Origin: Pseudomonadota bacterium
GTDB taxonomy: Bacteria; Pseudomonadota; Alphaproteobacteria; Rhizobiales; Rhizobiaceae
Reading direction: 5' to 3'
Length of the DNA: 40,176 nt
Assembly: GCA_023419535.1 (NCBI GenBank)
Contig: JAEZXX010000122.1
Location: 1 to 40,176, forward strand
In this document: piece by piece, positions 32,351-40,176 of the stretch
Layout of the letters: each line of letters opens with the position of its first letter
Position numbering within the stretch: position 1 is the first letter of the stretch
Notes under the pieces: generated by a model
The model's input: only the letters and a program-made list of their open reading frames with translations
Told to the model about the DNA's origin: nothing
The model's database searches: none
Made by a program: the position numbers and the translations under genes

Positions 32351-33358
32351 ATGCGTGTGCTTCTGCTGGCTTCGACCGCTCTCTTCGCTCTGGGAACCGG
32401 AGGAGCCCTGGCGCAGGGTTCGGGATCGGGCGAATGCGGCACGATCCGCATCGCGACGATGAACTGGGCCTCGGCCGAGACCATGGCGGCGATCGACCAG
32501 TTCATCCTGGAGAACGGTTTCGGCTGCGACGCGCAGCTCGTGCCGGGCGACACCATGCCGACCTTCACCTCCATGACCGAGCGCGGGGAGCCCGACGTGG
32601 CCCCTGAGATGTTCGTGAACCAGTTCCGCGAGCAGATCGACGCGGCCGTGGCGGAAGGCCGGATCGAGTACGGCGCGATGGTCCTCTCCGACGGGCCGCA
32701 GGAGGGGTTCTGGATCCCGCAATACGTCGCCGACGCCCATCCCGAGATCCAGACCGTGGCCGACGCCTTCGCGCGCCCGGACCTGTTTCCGTCGCCCGAG
32801 AACCCCGAACAGGGCGCGATCTACGACTGCCCCGCCGGTTGGGGCTGCCAGATCATGCTGCGGAACTATTTCCGCGCCTATGACGGCGAGGAGAACGGCT
32901 TCGTCCTGGTCGACACCGGGTCGTCTGCCGGGCTCGACGGCTCGATCGCCAACGCGTTCGAGAACGAGCGCGGCTGGCTCGGCTATTACTGGTCTCCGAC
33001 CCCGATCGTCGGCCGCTACCCGATGAAGCTGCTCGACTTCGGCGTGCCGTTCGATCAGGCGGAATGGGAGAACTGCACGACGCAGCCCGATTGCCCCGAT
33101 CCCAAGCCCAACGCCTGGACGCCGGGCGAGGTCTACACGCTGCTGACCCCCGGCATCGCGGAGCGGGCCCCGGAGGCGGCGGAGTATCTGACGACCCGCG
33201 CCTGGTCGAACGATGTCGTGAACGCCGTTCTCGCCTGGAAGGACGAGAATCAGGCGACGGGCGAGGACACGGCGTTCCACTTCTTCGAGACCCAGCCCGA
33301 CGTCTGGAAGGCCTGGGTGTCGCCCGAAGTCGCCGAGCGGATCGAGGCCGCGCTCTAG
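32351..33358 (+). CDS. Glycine-betaine/choline-type ABC binding protein
   Basis: A 335-residue periplasmic substrate-binding protein with a Sec signal peptide (VLLLASTALFALGTGGALAQ, about 3-22). IRIATMNWASAETMAAIDQFIL and CDAQLVPGDTMPTF mark the OpuAC/ProX-type domain; WIPQYVADAHPEI, CPAGWGCQ and WLGYYWSPTPIVG contain the Trp and Tyr residues that form cation-pi cages in this family. No permease or ATPase gene lies next to it. The start ATG has only a weak GAGAG site. Confidence 0.9.
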   Translation: MRVLLLASTALFALGTGGALAQGSGSGECGTIRIATMNWASAETMAAIDQFILENGFGCDAQLVPGDTMPTFTSMTERGEPDVAPEMFVNQFREQIDAAVAEGRIEYGAMVLSDGPQEGFWIPQYVADAHPEIQTVADAFARPDLFPSPENPEQGAIYDCPAGWGCQIMLRNYFRAYDGEENGFVLVDTGSSAGLDGSIANAFENERGWLGYYWSPTPIVGRYPMKLLDFGVPFDQAEWENCTTQPDCPDPKPNAWTPGEVYTLLTPGIAERAPEAAEYLTTRAWSNDVVNAVLAWKDENQATGEDTAFHFFETQPDVWKAWVSPEVAERIEAAL

Positions 33359-33801
33359 GTCTCGGCCTCGACGCGGAGGTCCGTGTCCGCGGTCGGAACG
33401 AGGCGGAGCATTTCATCGAAGGCCGGCGTCGTCGGACCCCGAACGGACACGCCGTCCGGCAGCTCGTTGCGACGGCGTCTTTCGTGACGGGGTCGGGACC
33501 GGTGCGTTCCGAAGGTACGGCCGGCGGGTCTGAGCCGGATTCGCGGTCGAAGGGCCCGCCCTCGCCCGCCTCGTCTCCCTCTGCTGCCAGGCCACGCGTG
33601 TCCCCTCACGCGGCAGGACGGGCGATCATCCGACGGGCGGCCTTCGCACCGTGAGAGGGGCGGCCACCCGGCCCGCCCTCCGACGCATGCGCGCCGGGAC
33701 CTATCGTTTCGCCCGAAAATCGTTAGAACGCCGGGAAGGTCAGACATCGCGCGCCGCCCCTTCCGGGCGGTCGCGCATCGATTCACAGGTTCAGCCGGCC
33801 C
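33359..33801. other. 443-base stretch, no intact gene; possible gene remnant
   Basis: No convincing intact gene. On the minus strand a fragment at about 33355-33460 reads GVSVRGPTTPAFDEMLRLV and continues to VEAET before a TAG, with a base pattern like coding DNA, but the frame upstream turns Arg-rich and lacks a start. AT-richer DNA at 33700-33740 may hold the promoter of the next gene. No tRNA fold was seen. Confidence 0.4.
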
Positions 33802-34788
33802 ATGAGCGACGATACCTTCATCCGCGAAGTGAACGAGCAGATGCGCCGCGAGCGCATGGAAGGCGTCTGGAAGCGCTTCGGCAAGTTCGTCATCGCCGGT
33901 GTCGTGCTCGTGATCGTCGCCACGATCGGTTATGTCGTCTGGGAACGCCAGCAGTCGGCGCGCGCTGCCGCCGACGGCGACCGCTACTTCGCGGCCGTCG
34001 ACCTCGCGGCCGCAGGCGACACGCCGGGCGCGGTCGCGGCCTTCCAGGAGCTGGCCGCCGACGGTGTCGGCGCCTATCCGCATCTGGCCCGCCTGCGCAT
34101 CGCCGCGACGCTGGCGGATGCGGGCGACCGCGCGGGTGCACTCGCGGCGCTCGACGAGGTCGCGAACTCCTCCGCGCCTCAGCCCCTGCGCGACGTCGCG
34201 GCGGTGCGTGCGGGCTATCTCCTGGTGGACGACGGGACGCCTGACGACGTGCGCCAGCGCGTGGAGCGGCTGACGAACGAGTCCTCGGCCCTCCGCCATC
34301 CGGCCCGCGAGGCGCTCGGCCTGTCGCTCTGGCGCGCCGGGGACGGCGAGGCCGCGCGATCCTTCTTCCAGCAGATCAGCGATGATCTGAGCGCGCCGTC
34401 CGGCATCGTTCAGCGTGCCGGGCTCATGCTCGACGTCATCGACGGCGGCTCGGCTCTGCCCGAACCCGGCACTCCGCCCGCCGAGCCGGCCCCGGAACCT
34501 GCTGAGCCTGCCGCCATCCAGCCTGTGCCGGGTGCCGTGGAACCCGTCGTCTCGGCGCCTGCGGAGGCTCCCGCCGGCCCGGTGGACGTACCGGCCGAAA
34601 CCGCGCCGACCGACCCGGCGATGACGACGCCGCTGTCCGAACAGCTCGACCTGCCCGACGCCGCACCCGAAGCTCCGGCCGACGCGCCCGCACCGGCCGA
34701 GCCGGCTGCCGGAGAGAGCGCAACGCCGCCCGCTCCGACGGCGACGGGCGCTCCCGTCGCCGCGCCGGGCGCCGCACCGCCCTCCTGA
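33802..34788 (+). CDS. YfgM-like membrane-anchored TPR protein
   Basis: A 328-residue protein with a short cytoplasmic N-terminus (VNEQMRRERMEGVWKRFGK), one transmembrane helix (about 30-47) and a periplasmic helical-repeat domain (about 52-215) of the TPR_21/YfgM type, a family linked to Sec translocon and periplasmic chaperones. The remaining 110 residues are Pro/Ala/Glu-rich and probably disordered. It is 20 bases upstream of der on the same strand, as YfgM-like genes often are. Confidence 0.85.
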   Translation: MSDDTFIREVNEQMRRERMEGVWKRFGKFVIAGVVLVIVATIGYVVWERQQSARAAADGDRYFAAVDLAAAGDTPGAVAAFQELAADGVGAYPHLARLRIAATLADAGDRAGALAALDEVANSSAPQPLRDVAAVRAGYLLVDDGTPDDVRQRVERLTNESSALRHPAREALGLSLWRAGDGEAARSFFQQISDDLSAPSGIVQRAGLMLDVIDGGSALPEPGTPPAEPAPEPAEPAAIQPVPGAVEPVVSAPAEAPAGPVDVPAETAPTDPAMTTPLSEQLDLPDAAPEAPADAPAPAEPAAGESATPPAPTATGAPVAAPGAAPPS

Positions 34789-34808
34789 TCGAAGGTCGAA
34801 CCCCACCC

Positions 34809-36218
34809 ATGGCCACCATCGCCATCATCGGCCGCCCCAATGTCGGCAAGTCGACGCTCTTCAACCGGCTCGTCGGCAAGCGGCTCGCGCTCGTCGACGA
34901 CCGACCGGGCGTGACGCGCGACCGCCGCGAGGGCGAGGCGACGCTGCTCGACATCGCCTTCACCGTGGTCGACACTGCGGGCCTCGAGGACGCCGGCGCC
35001 GAGACGCTGGAGGGCCGGATGAAGGCGCAGACGGAAGCGGCGATCGACGCGGCCGACCTCTCCCTCTTCGTCGTCGATTCCAAGACGGGCATCACCTCGG
35101 ACGACGCGGTCTTCGGCGATTTGCTGCGCCGCCGCGGGCGGCCGGTCGTCCTCGTCGCCAACAAGGCCGAGGCACGCGGCTCCGACGAGGGCTTCTACGA
35201 CGCCTTCTCGCTCGGGCTCGGCGAGCCGGTCGCCATCTCGGCCGAACACGGCGAAGGCATGGGCGACCTGCGCGACGCCATCGTCGACGCGCTCGGACAA
35301 GCCGTCTTCGAAGACGAGGTCGAGCCGGCCGAGACCGCGATCGACGTCGTGCTCGACGAGGACGGCGAGCCGGTCGAGACCTACGACGACACCAAGCCGC
35401 TGCGGATCGCGATCGTCGGCCGACCGAACGCCGGCAAGTCGACGCTGGTCAACCGCTTCCTCGGCCAGGACCGCCTGCTGACGGGCCCCGAGGCCGGGAT
35501 CACCCGCGATTCGATCTCCGTCGAATGGGAGTGGCGCGGCCGCCGCGTGAAGATGTTCGACACGGCGGGCCTGCGGCGGAAGGCAAAGGTGCAGGAGAAG
35601 CTCGAGAAGCTCTCCGTGGCGGACGCCCTGCGCGCCATCAAGTTCGCCGAGGTCGTCGTCGTTGTCCTGGATGCGACGGTGCCCTTCGAGCGGCAGGACC
35701 TGCAGATCGCCGACCTCATCGAGCGCGAAGGCCGCGCGCCTGTGATCGCCTTCAACAAGTGGGACATGATCGAGGACCGCCAGGCGGTGCTGGCCGACCT
35801 TCGCGAGCGCACCGAGCGCCTGCTGCCGCAGATGCGGGGCATCGAGGCCGTGCCGATCTCGGGCGAGACGGGGTCGGGGCTCGACCGGCTGATGCAGTCG
35901 ATCGCCAAGACCCACGCCACCTGGAACCGCCGGATCTCGACGGCCAAGCTGAACCAATGGCTGGAGCGCACCGTCAGCCATCACCCGCCCCCGGCCGTCG
36001 CGGGACGTCGCGTCAACGTGAAGTACATGACGCAGGTGAAGACGCGCCCGCCGACCTTCGTTGTCTCGACGACGCGTCCCGACGCCCTCGGCGCCTCCTA
36101 CACGCGCTATCTCGTCAACGGGTTGCGGCAGGATTTCGATCTGCCCGGCGTGCCGATTCGCCTTCATCTGCGCAAGCCGGCGAATCCCTACGCGTCTAGG
36201 AAAAAAAGAGCACACTGA
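34809..36218 (+). CDS. der: Ribosome biogenesis GTPase Der (EngA)
   Basis: A 469-residue protein with two tandem GTPase domains and a C-terminal KH-like domain, required for 50S ribosome assembly. Domain 1 has GRPNVGKST (8-16), DTAGLED and NKAE; domain 2 has GRPNAGKST near 204, DTAGLRRKAKV near 254 and NKWD near 316. The last part, ending in a Lys/Arg-rich tail, is the KH-like domain. ATG at 34809. Confidence 0.97.
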   Translation: MATIAIIGRPNVGKSTLFNRLVGKRLALVDDRPGVTRDRREGEATLLDIAFTVVDTAGLEDAGAETLEGRMKAQTEAAIDAADLSLFVVDSKTGITSDDAVFGDLLRRRGRPVVLVANKAEARGSDEGFYDAFSLGLGEPVAISAEHGEGMGDLRDAIVDALGQAVFEDEVEPAETAIDVVLDEDGEPVETYDDTKPLRIAIVGRPNAGKSTLVNRFLGQDRLLTGPEAGITRDSISVEWEWRGRRVKMFDTAGLRRKAKVQEKLEKLSVADALRAIKFAEVVVVVLDATVPFERQDLQIADLIEREGRAPVIAFNKWDMIEDRQAVLADLRERTERLLPQMRGIEAVPISGETGSGLDRLMQSIAKTHATWNRRISTAKLNQWLERTVSHHPPPAVAGRRVNVKYMTQVKTRPPTFVVSTTRPDALGASYTRYLVNGLRQDFDLPGVPIRLHLRKPANPYASRKKRAH

Positions 36219-36236
36219 GGGAACCATTCGCGAGAA

Positions 36237-36253
36237 GCGGGCCAGACGCCCGC
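36237..36253 (+). terminator. Hairpin after der
   Basis: GCGGGC (36237-36242) and GCCCGC (36248-36253) form a 6-bp stem with a 5-base loop, 18 bases past the der stop. No T-tract follows, so termination is uncertain. Confidence 0.4.
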
Positions 36254-36275
36254 AGATCGCCTCATTTCCGGGTTG

Positions 36276-36296
36276 TTAACCAAGATACAAGGTTAA
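36276..36296. promoter_or_regulatory. TTAACC-N9-GGTTAA dyad before SleB gene
   Basis: Two inverted TTAACC half-sites (36276-36281 and 36291-36296) flank nine AT-rich bases, 28 bases upstream of the first possible start of the cell wall hydrolase. TTAACC resembles the half-site of the cell-cycle regulator CtrA, but the usual CtrA site is a direct TTAA-N7-TTAAC, so the match is partial. Confidence 0.4.
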
Positions 36297-36324
36297 TGCC
36301 CGACGATGTGCTCCTGTTAATAGA

Positions 36325-37434
36325 ATGGGGCGGGCACATCGCATGAGGGACGGTCTATTGGGGGACTTCGTGCGGCGAGACGTTGGATCGATTGCGCGCG
36401 GCTGCGCGCGTACCGTTGTTCTGTCCGCCATAGCGCTGACCCTCACGCCCCTGATGGCGACGTCCCTCTCCGACTCCGGTCGCCCGGCTTTCGTGGAGGA
36501 GGCCAAAGCCGCGCTCCTCGCCGAATCGCTGTACGCCGAAGCCCGCGCCGTCTGGGAAAGCCGTCCGCCGAGCGAGATGGCCGAGCGCGGCGGGCGCGTG
36601 TACGCGCCCCGCGTCGCCCCCGACGCCACCGAGGCGCTGCGCGCCTTCGCGGCGGGCCGGCTCGGCGAACGCGCGCCGCTCCTGACCCCCGGGCTCGCCA
36701 GCGGCGACGCCGAGATGCGCACGGCTCTGGCCGGCCCCCAGAACTTCGCCTCCAACATGTCGATCGCCGCCAGCCTTCGCTCGCGCGACCCGCAACTCGG
36801 CGTGGCCGAAAGCGTCCAGACCGCCTCGCTGGCGCCCACCGTCCGTCCGGGCGCGACGGCGAGCGATTCCCCGGGAACCGAGATGGCCTTCGCGCCCGCC
36901 TCCGGCCTTTCCGCTTCCTCCCGCTTCAACGACATCCTGCGCGACCGCGAGGAGGGCTTCGTCCCGCCGATCGGCGACAAGGACCACGCCTGGGCCGCGA
37001 CTCCCCTGCCCGCTTCCGTGTTCTCGAAGGAAGAGCAGACCTGTCTGGCGACCGGCATCTATTTCGAGGCCCGCGGCGAGGTGGCGCGCGGGCAGGAAGC
37101 CGTCGCGCAGGTCATTCTGAATCGCGTGCGCGCACCGTCCTATCCGGACACGATCTGCGGCGTCGTCTACCAGAACAAGCACATGCGAAACCGGTGCCAG
37201 TTCTCCTTCGCCTGCGACGGCATTCCGGACCGGATCACCAACCGGAGCGCCTACGAGAAGGCCGAGCGCATCGCGCTCGAAGTGACCAAGGGCGAGATCT
37301 GGTTGCCCGAGGTCGGCTCGGCGACGCATTATCATGCGACCTACGTGCGGCCGCGCTGGGCGCGCGCCATGGAGCGGGTCGACAAGATCGGCCTCCACAT
37401 CTTCTACCGCACCTTCGGCGGTGGCTGGAACTAG
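36325..37434 (+). CDS. SleB-type cell wall hydrolase
   Basis: A 369-residue protein with an N-terminal hydrophobic segment (about 31-47, VVLSAIALTLTPLMA), a long low-complexity linker, and a C-terminal hydrolase_2/SleB domain from about residue 233: EEQTCLATGIYFEARGE with the likely catalytic Glu, then AQVILNRVRAPSYPDTICGVVYQ and GSATHYHATYVRP. Such enzymes cut peptidoglycan. The start is at 36325 or at 36343, where GGGGCGGG gives a better ribosome site. It is the gene before the atp operon. Confidence 0.88.
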   Translation: MGRAHRMRDGLLGDFVRRDVGSIARGCARTVVLSAIALTLTPLMATSLSDSGRPAFVEEAKAALLAESLYAEARAVWESRPPSEMAERGGRVYAPRVAPDATEALRAFAAGRLGERAPLLTPGLASGDAEMRTALAGPQNFASNMSIAASLRSRDPQLGVAESVQTASLAPTVRPGATASDSPGTEMAFAPASGLSASSRFNDILRDREEGFVPPIGDKDHAWAATPLPASVFSKEEQTCLATGIYFEARGEVARGQEAVAQVILNRVRAPSYPDTICGVVYQNKHMRNRCQFSFACDGIPDRITNRSAYEKAERIALEVTKGEIWLPEVGSATHYHATYVRPRWARAMERVDKIGLHIFYRTFGGGWN

Positions 37435-37489
37435 GCTTCGCCATCGGGTGAAGCGTCCCGCCGCTGTCGTCCTTTCAGAAAGCGCATGC

Positions 37490-37819
37490 ATGGCCGACGA
37501 GCGTCCGCCCGAGAACTGGGATCAGCGACGCGCTAGGCTCGACGCGCGTCTCGGCGAGCACCGCGCCCGCGAACGGGCCGAGGAGGCCGCGGGAATCACC
37601 AAGCGCAGCGGCATGCAGGGCATGGCGCAGGGCCTGAAGATCGCCAGCGAATTCGTCGCGGGAATCGCGGTCGGCGCCCTCATCGGCTACGGCATCGACT
37701 ATTTCCTGGGAACGCGCCCCTTCGGCCTGATCGTGTTCCTGATGTTCGGCTTCGCCGCCGGGGTGCTCAACGTCATCCGCGGATCGAAGACGCCGCCCGA
37801 AAGCGGGCAAAAGCCCTGA
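37490..37819 (+). CDS. atpI: ATP synthase accessory protein AtpI
   Basis: A 109-residue protein with a charged N-terminus and two transmembrane helices (about 50-68 and 76-95; IASEFVAGIAVGALIGYGIDYFLG). AtpI is reported to help assemble the c-ring. It is the first gene of the F0 operon, 90 bases before atpB. Confidence 0.9.
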   Translation: MADERPPENWDQRRARLDARLGEHRARERAEEAAGITKRSGMQGMAQGLKIASEFVAGIAVGALIGYGIDYFLGTRPFGLIVFLMFGFAAGVLNVIRGSKTPPESGQKP

Positions 37820-37909
37820 ATTGTTGCCCGCGCGGGTGTTGCGAAGCGGGTTTCGGGAGGCTAAGGGAGTGGCGCCCTCGCGGGGTGACAATCATCGAGG
37901 ACGAGTTTT

Positions 37910-38659
37910 TTGGCGACCGACCCGCTTTATCAGTTCGAGATCAACAGGCTCGTCCCCATCCAGGTCGGCGGACTGGATCTGTCCTTCACCAATTCCTCGC
38001 TGTTCATGGTGGCGACCGTCGCCGTGACCACGGGTTTCCTCTACTGGTCGACGCGCGGCCGCGGCCTCGTGCCGAGCGGCGCGCAGTCGGTCTCCGAGGT
38101 CCTGTACGAGTTCGTCGCCAAGATGCTGCGCGACGCGACCGGGCAGGAAGGGATGAAGTTCTTCCCGCTCGTCTTCTCGCTGTTCCTCTTCATCCTGGTG
38201 GCGAACTATTTCGGGATGTACCCGTACTGGTTCACGGTCACGAGCCACATCATCGTCACCTTCTGTCTGGCGATGCTGGTCATCCTGACGGTCGTGATCG
38301 CCGGCATCTCCAAACACGGCCTCGGCTGGTTCAAGCTCTTCGTGCCGGAGGGCGTGCCCGCCGCGGTGCTGCCCTTCGTCGTCGTCATCGAGGCCATCTC
38401 GTTCCTCTCGCGGCCCATCTCGCTCTCGGTTCGTCTCTTCGCCAACATGCTGGCGGGGCACATCACGCTGAAGGTGTTCGCGGGCTTCGTCGTCTCCCTC
38501 GGCAGCCTCGGCGCCGTCGGCATCCTCGGCGCGATCCTGCCGCTCATCATGACCGTCGCGATCACCGCGCTCGAGTTCCTCGTCTCCACGCTGCAGGCCT
38601 ATGTCTTCGCGATCCTGACCTGCATGTATCTCAACGATGCGGTTCACACGCATCACTGA
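37910..38659 (+). CDS. atpB: ATP synthase F0 subunit a
   Basis: A 249-residue membrane subunit with the proton half-channels. The conserved helix is FLSRPISLSVRLFANMLAGHI, holding the essential Arg of SVRLFANM near residue 180. It begins MATDPLYQFEINRLVPIQ. The start is a TTG at 37910, preceded by GAGGA at 37897-37901; no ATG fits this position. Confidence 0.95.
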   Translation: MATDPLYQFEINRLVPIQVGGLDLSFTNSSLFMVATVAVTTGFLYWSTRGRGLVPSGAQSVSEVLYEFVAKMLRDATGQEGMKFFPLVFSLFLFILVANYFGMYPYWFTVTSHIIVTFCLAMLVILTVVIAGISKHGLGWFKLFVPEGVPAAVLPFVVVIEAISFLSRPISLSVRLFANMLAGHITLKVFAGFVVSLGSLGAVGILGAILPLIMTVAITALEFLVSTLQAYVFAILTCMYLNDAVHTHH

Positions 38660-38727
38660 CCCTTCACGCCGCGCGGGCTTCACGTTCGCGCCCTCTTCAC
38701 CGCACGATCCCATCGAAGGAGTTTGAC

Positions 38728-38955
38728 ATGGACGCGGAAGCTGCACGTTACATTGGCGCGGGTCTGGCCTGCTTCGGCATGGCCGGCACGGCTCTCGGCC
38801 TCGGCAACATCTTCGGCCAGTTCCTGGCCGGCGCGCTGCGCAACCCCTCGGCTGCGGACGGTCAGTTCGGCCGCCTGATCTTCGGCTTCGCCGTGACCGA
38901 AGCGCTCGGCATCTTCTCGCTGCTGATCGCGCTGCTGCTGCTGTTCGCTCTCTGA
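38728..38955 (+). CDS. atpE: ATP synthase F0 subunit c
   Basis: A 75-residue hairpin subunit that forms the rotating ring. The first helix holds GAGLACFGMAGTALGLGNIFG, the polar loop is ALRNPSA (R38-N39-P40) and the proton-binding Glu is E58 in FAVTEALGI. A GAAGGA site lies seven bases before the ATG. Gap to atpB is 68 bases. Confidence 0.96.
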   Translation: MDAEAARYIGAGLACFGMAGTALGLGNIFGQFLAGALRNPSAADGQFGRLIFGFAVTEALGIFSLLIALLLLFAL

Positions 38956-38975
38956 GCAGAGACGCTGACGTCTGC

Positions 38976-38996
38976 GCGGGCGGCTTTTCCGTCCGC
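38976..38996 (+). other. Intercistronic hairpin between atpE and atpF'
   Basis: GCGGGCGG (38976-38983) and CCGTCCGC (38989-38996) form an 8-bp stem with one G-U pair and a 5-base loop. Just upstream, AGACG/CGTCT makes a second small stem. Such a structure may protect the 3' end of the atpE message and help supply many c subunits; this is inference. Confidence 0.45.
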
Positions 38997-39030
38997 GGTC
39001 GGACTTAAGTGAAGCAAGGTTACGGGAATC

Positions 39031-39564
39031 ATGGCGACGAACGCGCATACGGAAGTGCCAGGTGGGGGGAAGCCGCAATTTCCTCCCTTCAACAAGGAGA
39101 CTTTCGCGTCCCAGCTGGTCTGGCTCGCGATCACCTTTGTCCTGCTCTATCTGCTGATGTCGCGTCTCGCGCTGCCGCGCGTCGGCGGAATCATCGAGGC
39201 GCGCGCGGGCCGCATCGAAGGCGATCTTGCCGAAGCCCAAAGGCTGAAGGACGAGACCGAATTGGCAATCGCCGCCTACGAGAAGACGTTGGCGGAAGCC
39301 CGCGCCAATGCGCAGGCGATCGCGGCCAAGACCCGTGACAGCCTGATGGCGGAAGCCGAGGAGCGCCGCAAGACGCTGGAGGCGGGCCTGCATCGCAAGC
39401 TCGAAGAGGCGGAGAAGTCGATCGCTGCGACCAAGGCCGCCGCGATGAGTAATGTCCGCAGCATTGCCACCGAAGCGGCGTCCAGCATCGTGGAACGCCT
39501 GATTGGCACGGCGCCGGCCGAGAAGGTTGTCGCCGACGCGGTGGCTGACAGCCTCAAGCAGTGA
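39031..39564 (+). CDS. atpF': ATP synthase F0 subunit b'
   Basis: A 177-residue peripheral-stalk subunit. One membrane helix (about 27-46, SQLVWLAITFVLLYLLMSRLA) is followed by a long charged coiled coil (EARAGRIEGDLAEAQRLKDE onward). The second b-type gene follows at once, the usual b'/b pair of alphaproteobacteria. Its stop is 10 bases before the next ATG. Confidence 0.93.
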   Translation: MATNAHTEVPGGGKPQFPPFNKETFASQLVWLAITFVLLYLLMSRLALPRVGGIIEARAGRIEGDLAEAQRLKDETELAIAAYEKTLAEARANAQAIAAKTRDSLMAEAEERRKTLEAGLHRKLEEAEKSIAATKAAAMSNVRSIATEAASSIVERLIGTAPAEKVVADAVADSLKQ

Positions 39565-39574
39565 GAGAACGACT

Positions 39575-40066
39575 ATGCACATCCTGATGGAGGCTGAGTT
39601 CTGGGTCGCCGTGGCGTTCGTCCTCTTCTTCGCCATTGTGATCTATGCCGGTGTGCACAAGACCATCATCGGCGCCCTGGATCAGCGTTCGGCGCGTATC
39701 AAGTCCGAACTCGACGAGGCGCGTCGCTTGAAGGACGAGGCGGCGAAGCTGCTCGCCGAATACAAGCAGAAGACCGCCAACGCCCAGCGGGAGGCGGACG
39801 AGATTGTCGCCGGCGCCAAGGCCGAAGCCGAGCGCCTTGCCCAGGAAGCGCATACACGGCTTGAGGAATTCGTCGCCCGCCGTACCAAGATGGCTGAGAC
39901 CAAGATCGCGCAGGCCGAGGCGCAGGCACTTGCGGATGTGCGCAGCGCCGCGGCGGACGCGGCGACCAGCGCGGCCGAGAAAATCCTGGTCCAGGCGGCC
40001 AAGGGCAAGGTGGCGGATACGCTGATTGCCCGGGGCATCGAGGACGTGAAGAAGAAGCTGAACTGA
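39575..40066 (+). CDS. atpF: ATP synthase F0 subunit b
   Basis: A 163-residue peripheral-stalk subunit starting MHILMEAEFWVAVAFVLFF. The helix covers about 9-27 and the coiled coil starts at about 35 (LDQRSARIKSELDEARRLKD). The ATG at 39575 has a GAGAG site. The F1 genes are not adjacent, as is usual in this order. Confidence 0.95.
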   Translation: MHILMEAEFWVAVAFVLFFAIVIYAGVHKTIIGALDQRSARIKSELDEARRLKDEAAKLLAEYKQKTANAQREADEIVAGAKAEAERLAQEAHTRLEEFVARRTKMAETKIAQAEAQALADVRSAAADAATSAAEKILVQAAKGKVADTLIARGIEDVKKKLN

Positions 40067-40176
40067 GTCGGTTTCTCTACGCTCGATCTGCTTTCACAGA
40101 AGCGCCCTGCGCAGAATAGCGGGTTTTCAACAATTTTCTTCCCCGCTGCCGCGCGAATCTGCTTATTCGTTACTAC
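40067..40176. other. Right-edge non-coding stretch after atpF
   Basis: The 110 bases after atpF are AT-richer than the genes. GCGC-CCT-GCGC is a tiny stem, and AGCGGG...CCCGCT forms a longer-looped one, followed by no T-tract. It may hold the operon terminator and a promoter for the next gene, but I cannot assign either. Confidence 0.4.

Noticed and set aside
33461..34806. Minus-strand open frame over the YfgM-like gene
   Set aside because: Gly/Arg-rich antisense frame; the plus-strand reading has a membrane helix and repeat domain. Only the last 35 residues near 33355-33460 look gene-like and are reported separately.
37827..37836. Palindrome CCCGCGCGGG before atpB
   Set aside because: GC-only and short; expected often in this base composition.

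Overview
The window is high-GC bacterial DNA with dense gene packing. It most likely comes from an alphaproteobacterium of the order Hyphomicrobiales (Rhizobiales). The evidence is an F0 ATP synthase operon split from F1 and ordered atpI-atpB-atpE-atpF'-atpF, a DUF6101-type protein beside ubiA, a PA0069-type radical SAM gene beside a short glycosyltransferase-like gene, the DUF2007/TrmN6-like/S49 peptidase cluster back to back with a polyprenyl synthase, and an alphaproteobacterial-type LexA box (GTTC-N7-GTTC). I cannot fix the genus; an Aurantimonadaceae-like member is only a guess. I see no tRNA, rRNA, CRISPR array, insertion sequence or prophage module.

Layout. 1-1532 (+): an orphan type VI secretion tube gene (hcp) and an unrecognised 198-residue protein. 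1592-9891 (-): a fatty-acid beta-oxidation cluster read fadE, thiolase, fadB-like, second acyl-CoA dehydrogenase, enoyl-CoA hydratase/isomerase; matching palindromes (core GACGTTAACGT) stand before both acyl-CoA dehydrogenase genes and suggest one shared regulator. 10068-11336 (-): purD, divergent from ubiA (+), which converges on a DUF6101 gene (-). 13222-17174 (-): an FAD-linked D-2-hydroxyacid dehydrogenase, a Sua5/TsaC tRNA-modification enzyme and a secreted GH25 lysozyme-like protein. 17490-22833 (-): the two glycyl-tRNA synthetase subunits, glyQ and glyS, separated by a Uma2-family nuclease-like gene, a YpfJ-type zinc metallopeptidase and a small P-loop kinase-like gene.

23005-26966: a membrane-anchored cyclic-nucleotide-binding-like protein (+); a run on the minus strand of DUF2007, TrmN6-like methyltransferase, S49 peptidase and a 64-residue membrane protein; and divergently the polyprenyl diphosphate synthase (+), whose leader carries two interlocking inverted repeats. 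27129-30423 (+): a TPR lipoprotein-like/exported protein, ispE and moaB, the last two overlapping by ATGA. A short glycosyltransferase-like gene converges on moaB with abutting stop codons. Divergent from it is a radical SAM gene of the DNA-repair-photolyase-like family, with a LexA (SOS) box in front. Then come an orphan glycine-betaine-type binding protein, a YfgM-like TPR protein with der, a SleB-type cell wall hydrolase, and the F0 operon, which runs to the right edge.

Most of the window is housekeeping DNA. The parts worth a second look are the hcp/unknown pair, the paired fad operators, the SOS box before the radical SAM gene (and a weaker one before the lysozyme), the genes lodged between glyQ and glyS, and the interlocking repeats before the polyprenyl synthase. 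I did not find a clearly new multi-gene system.
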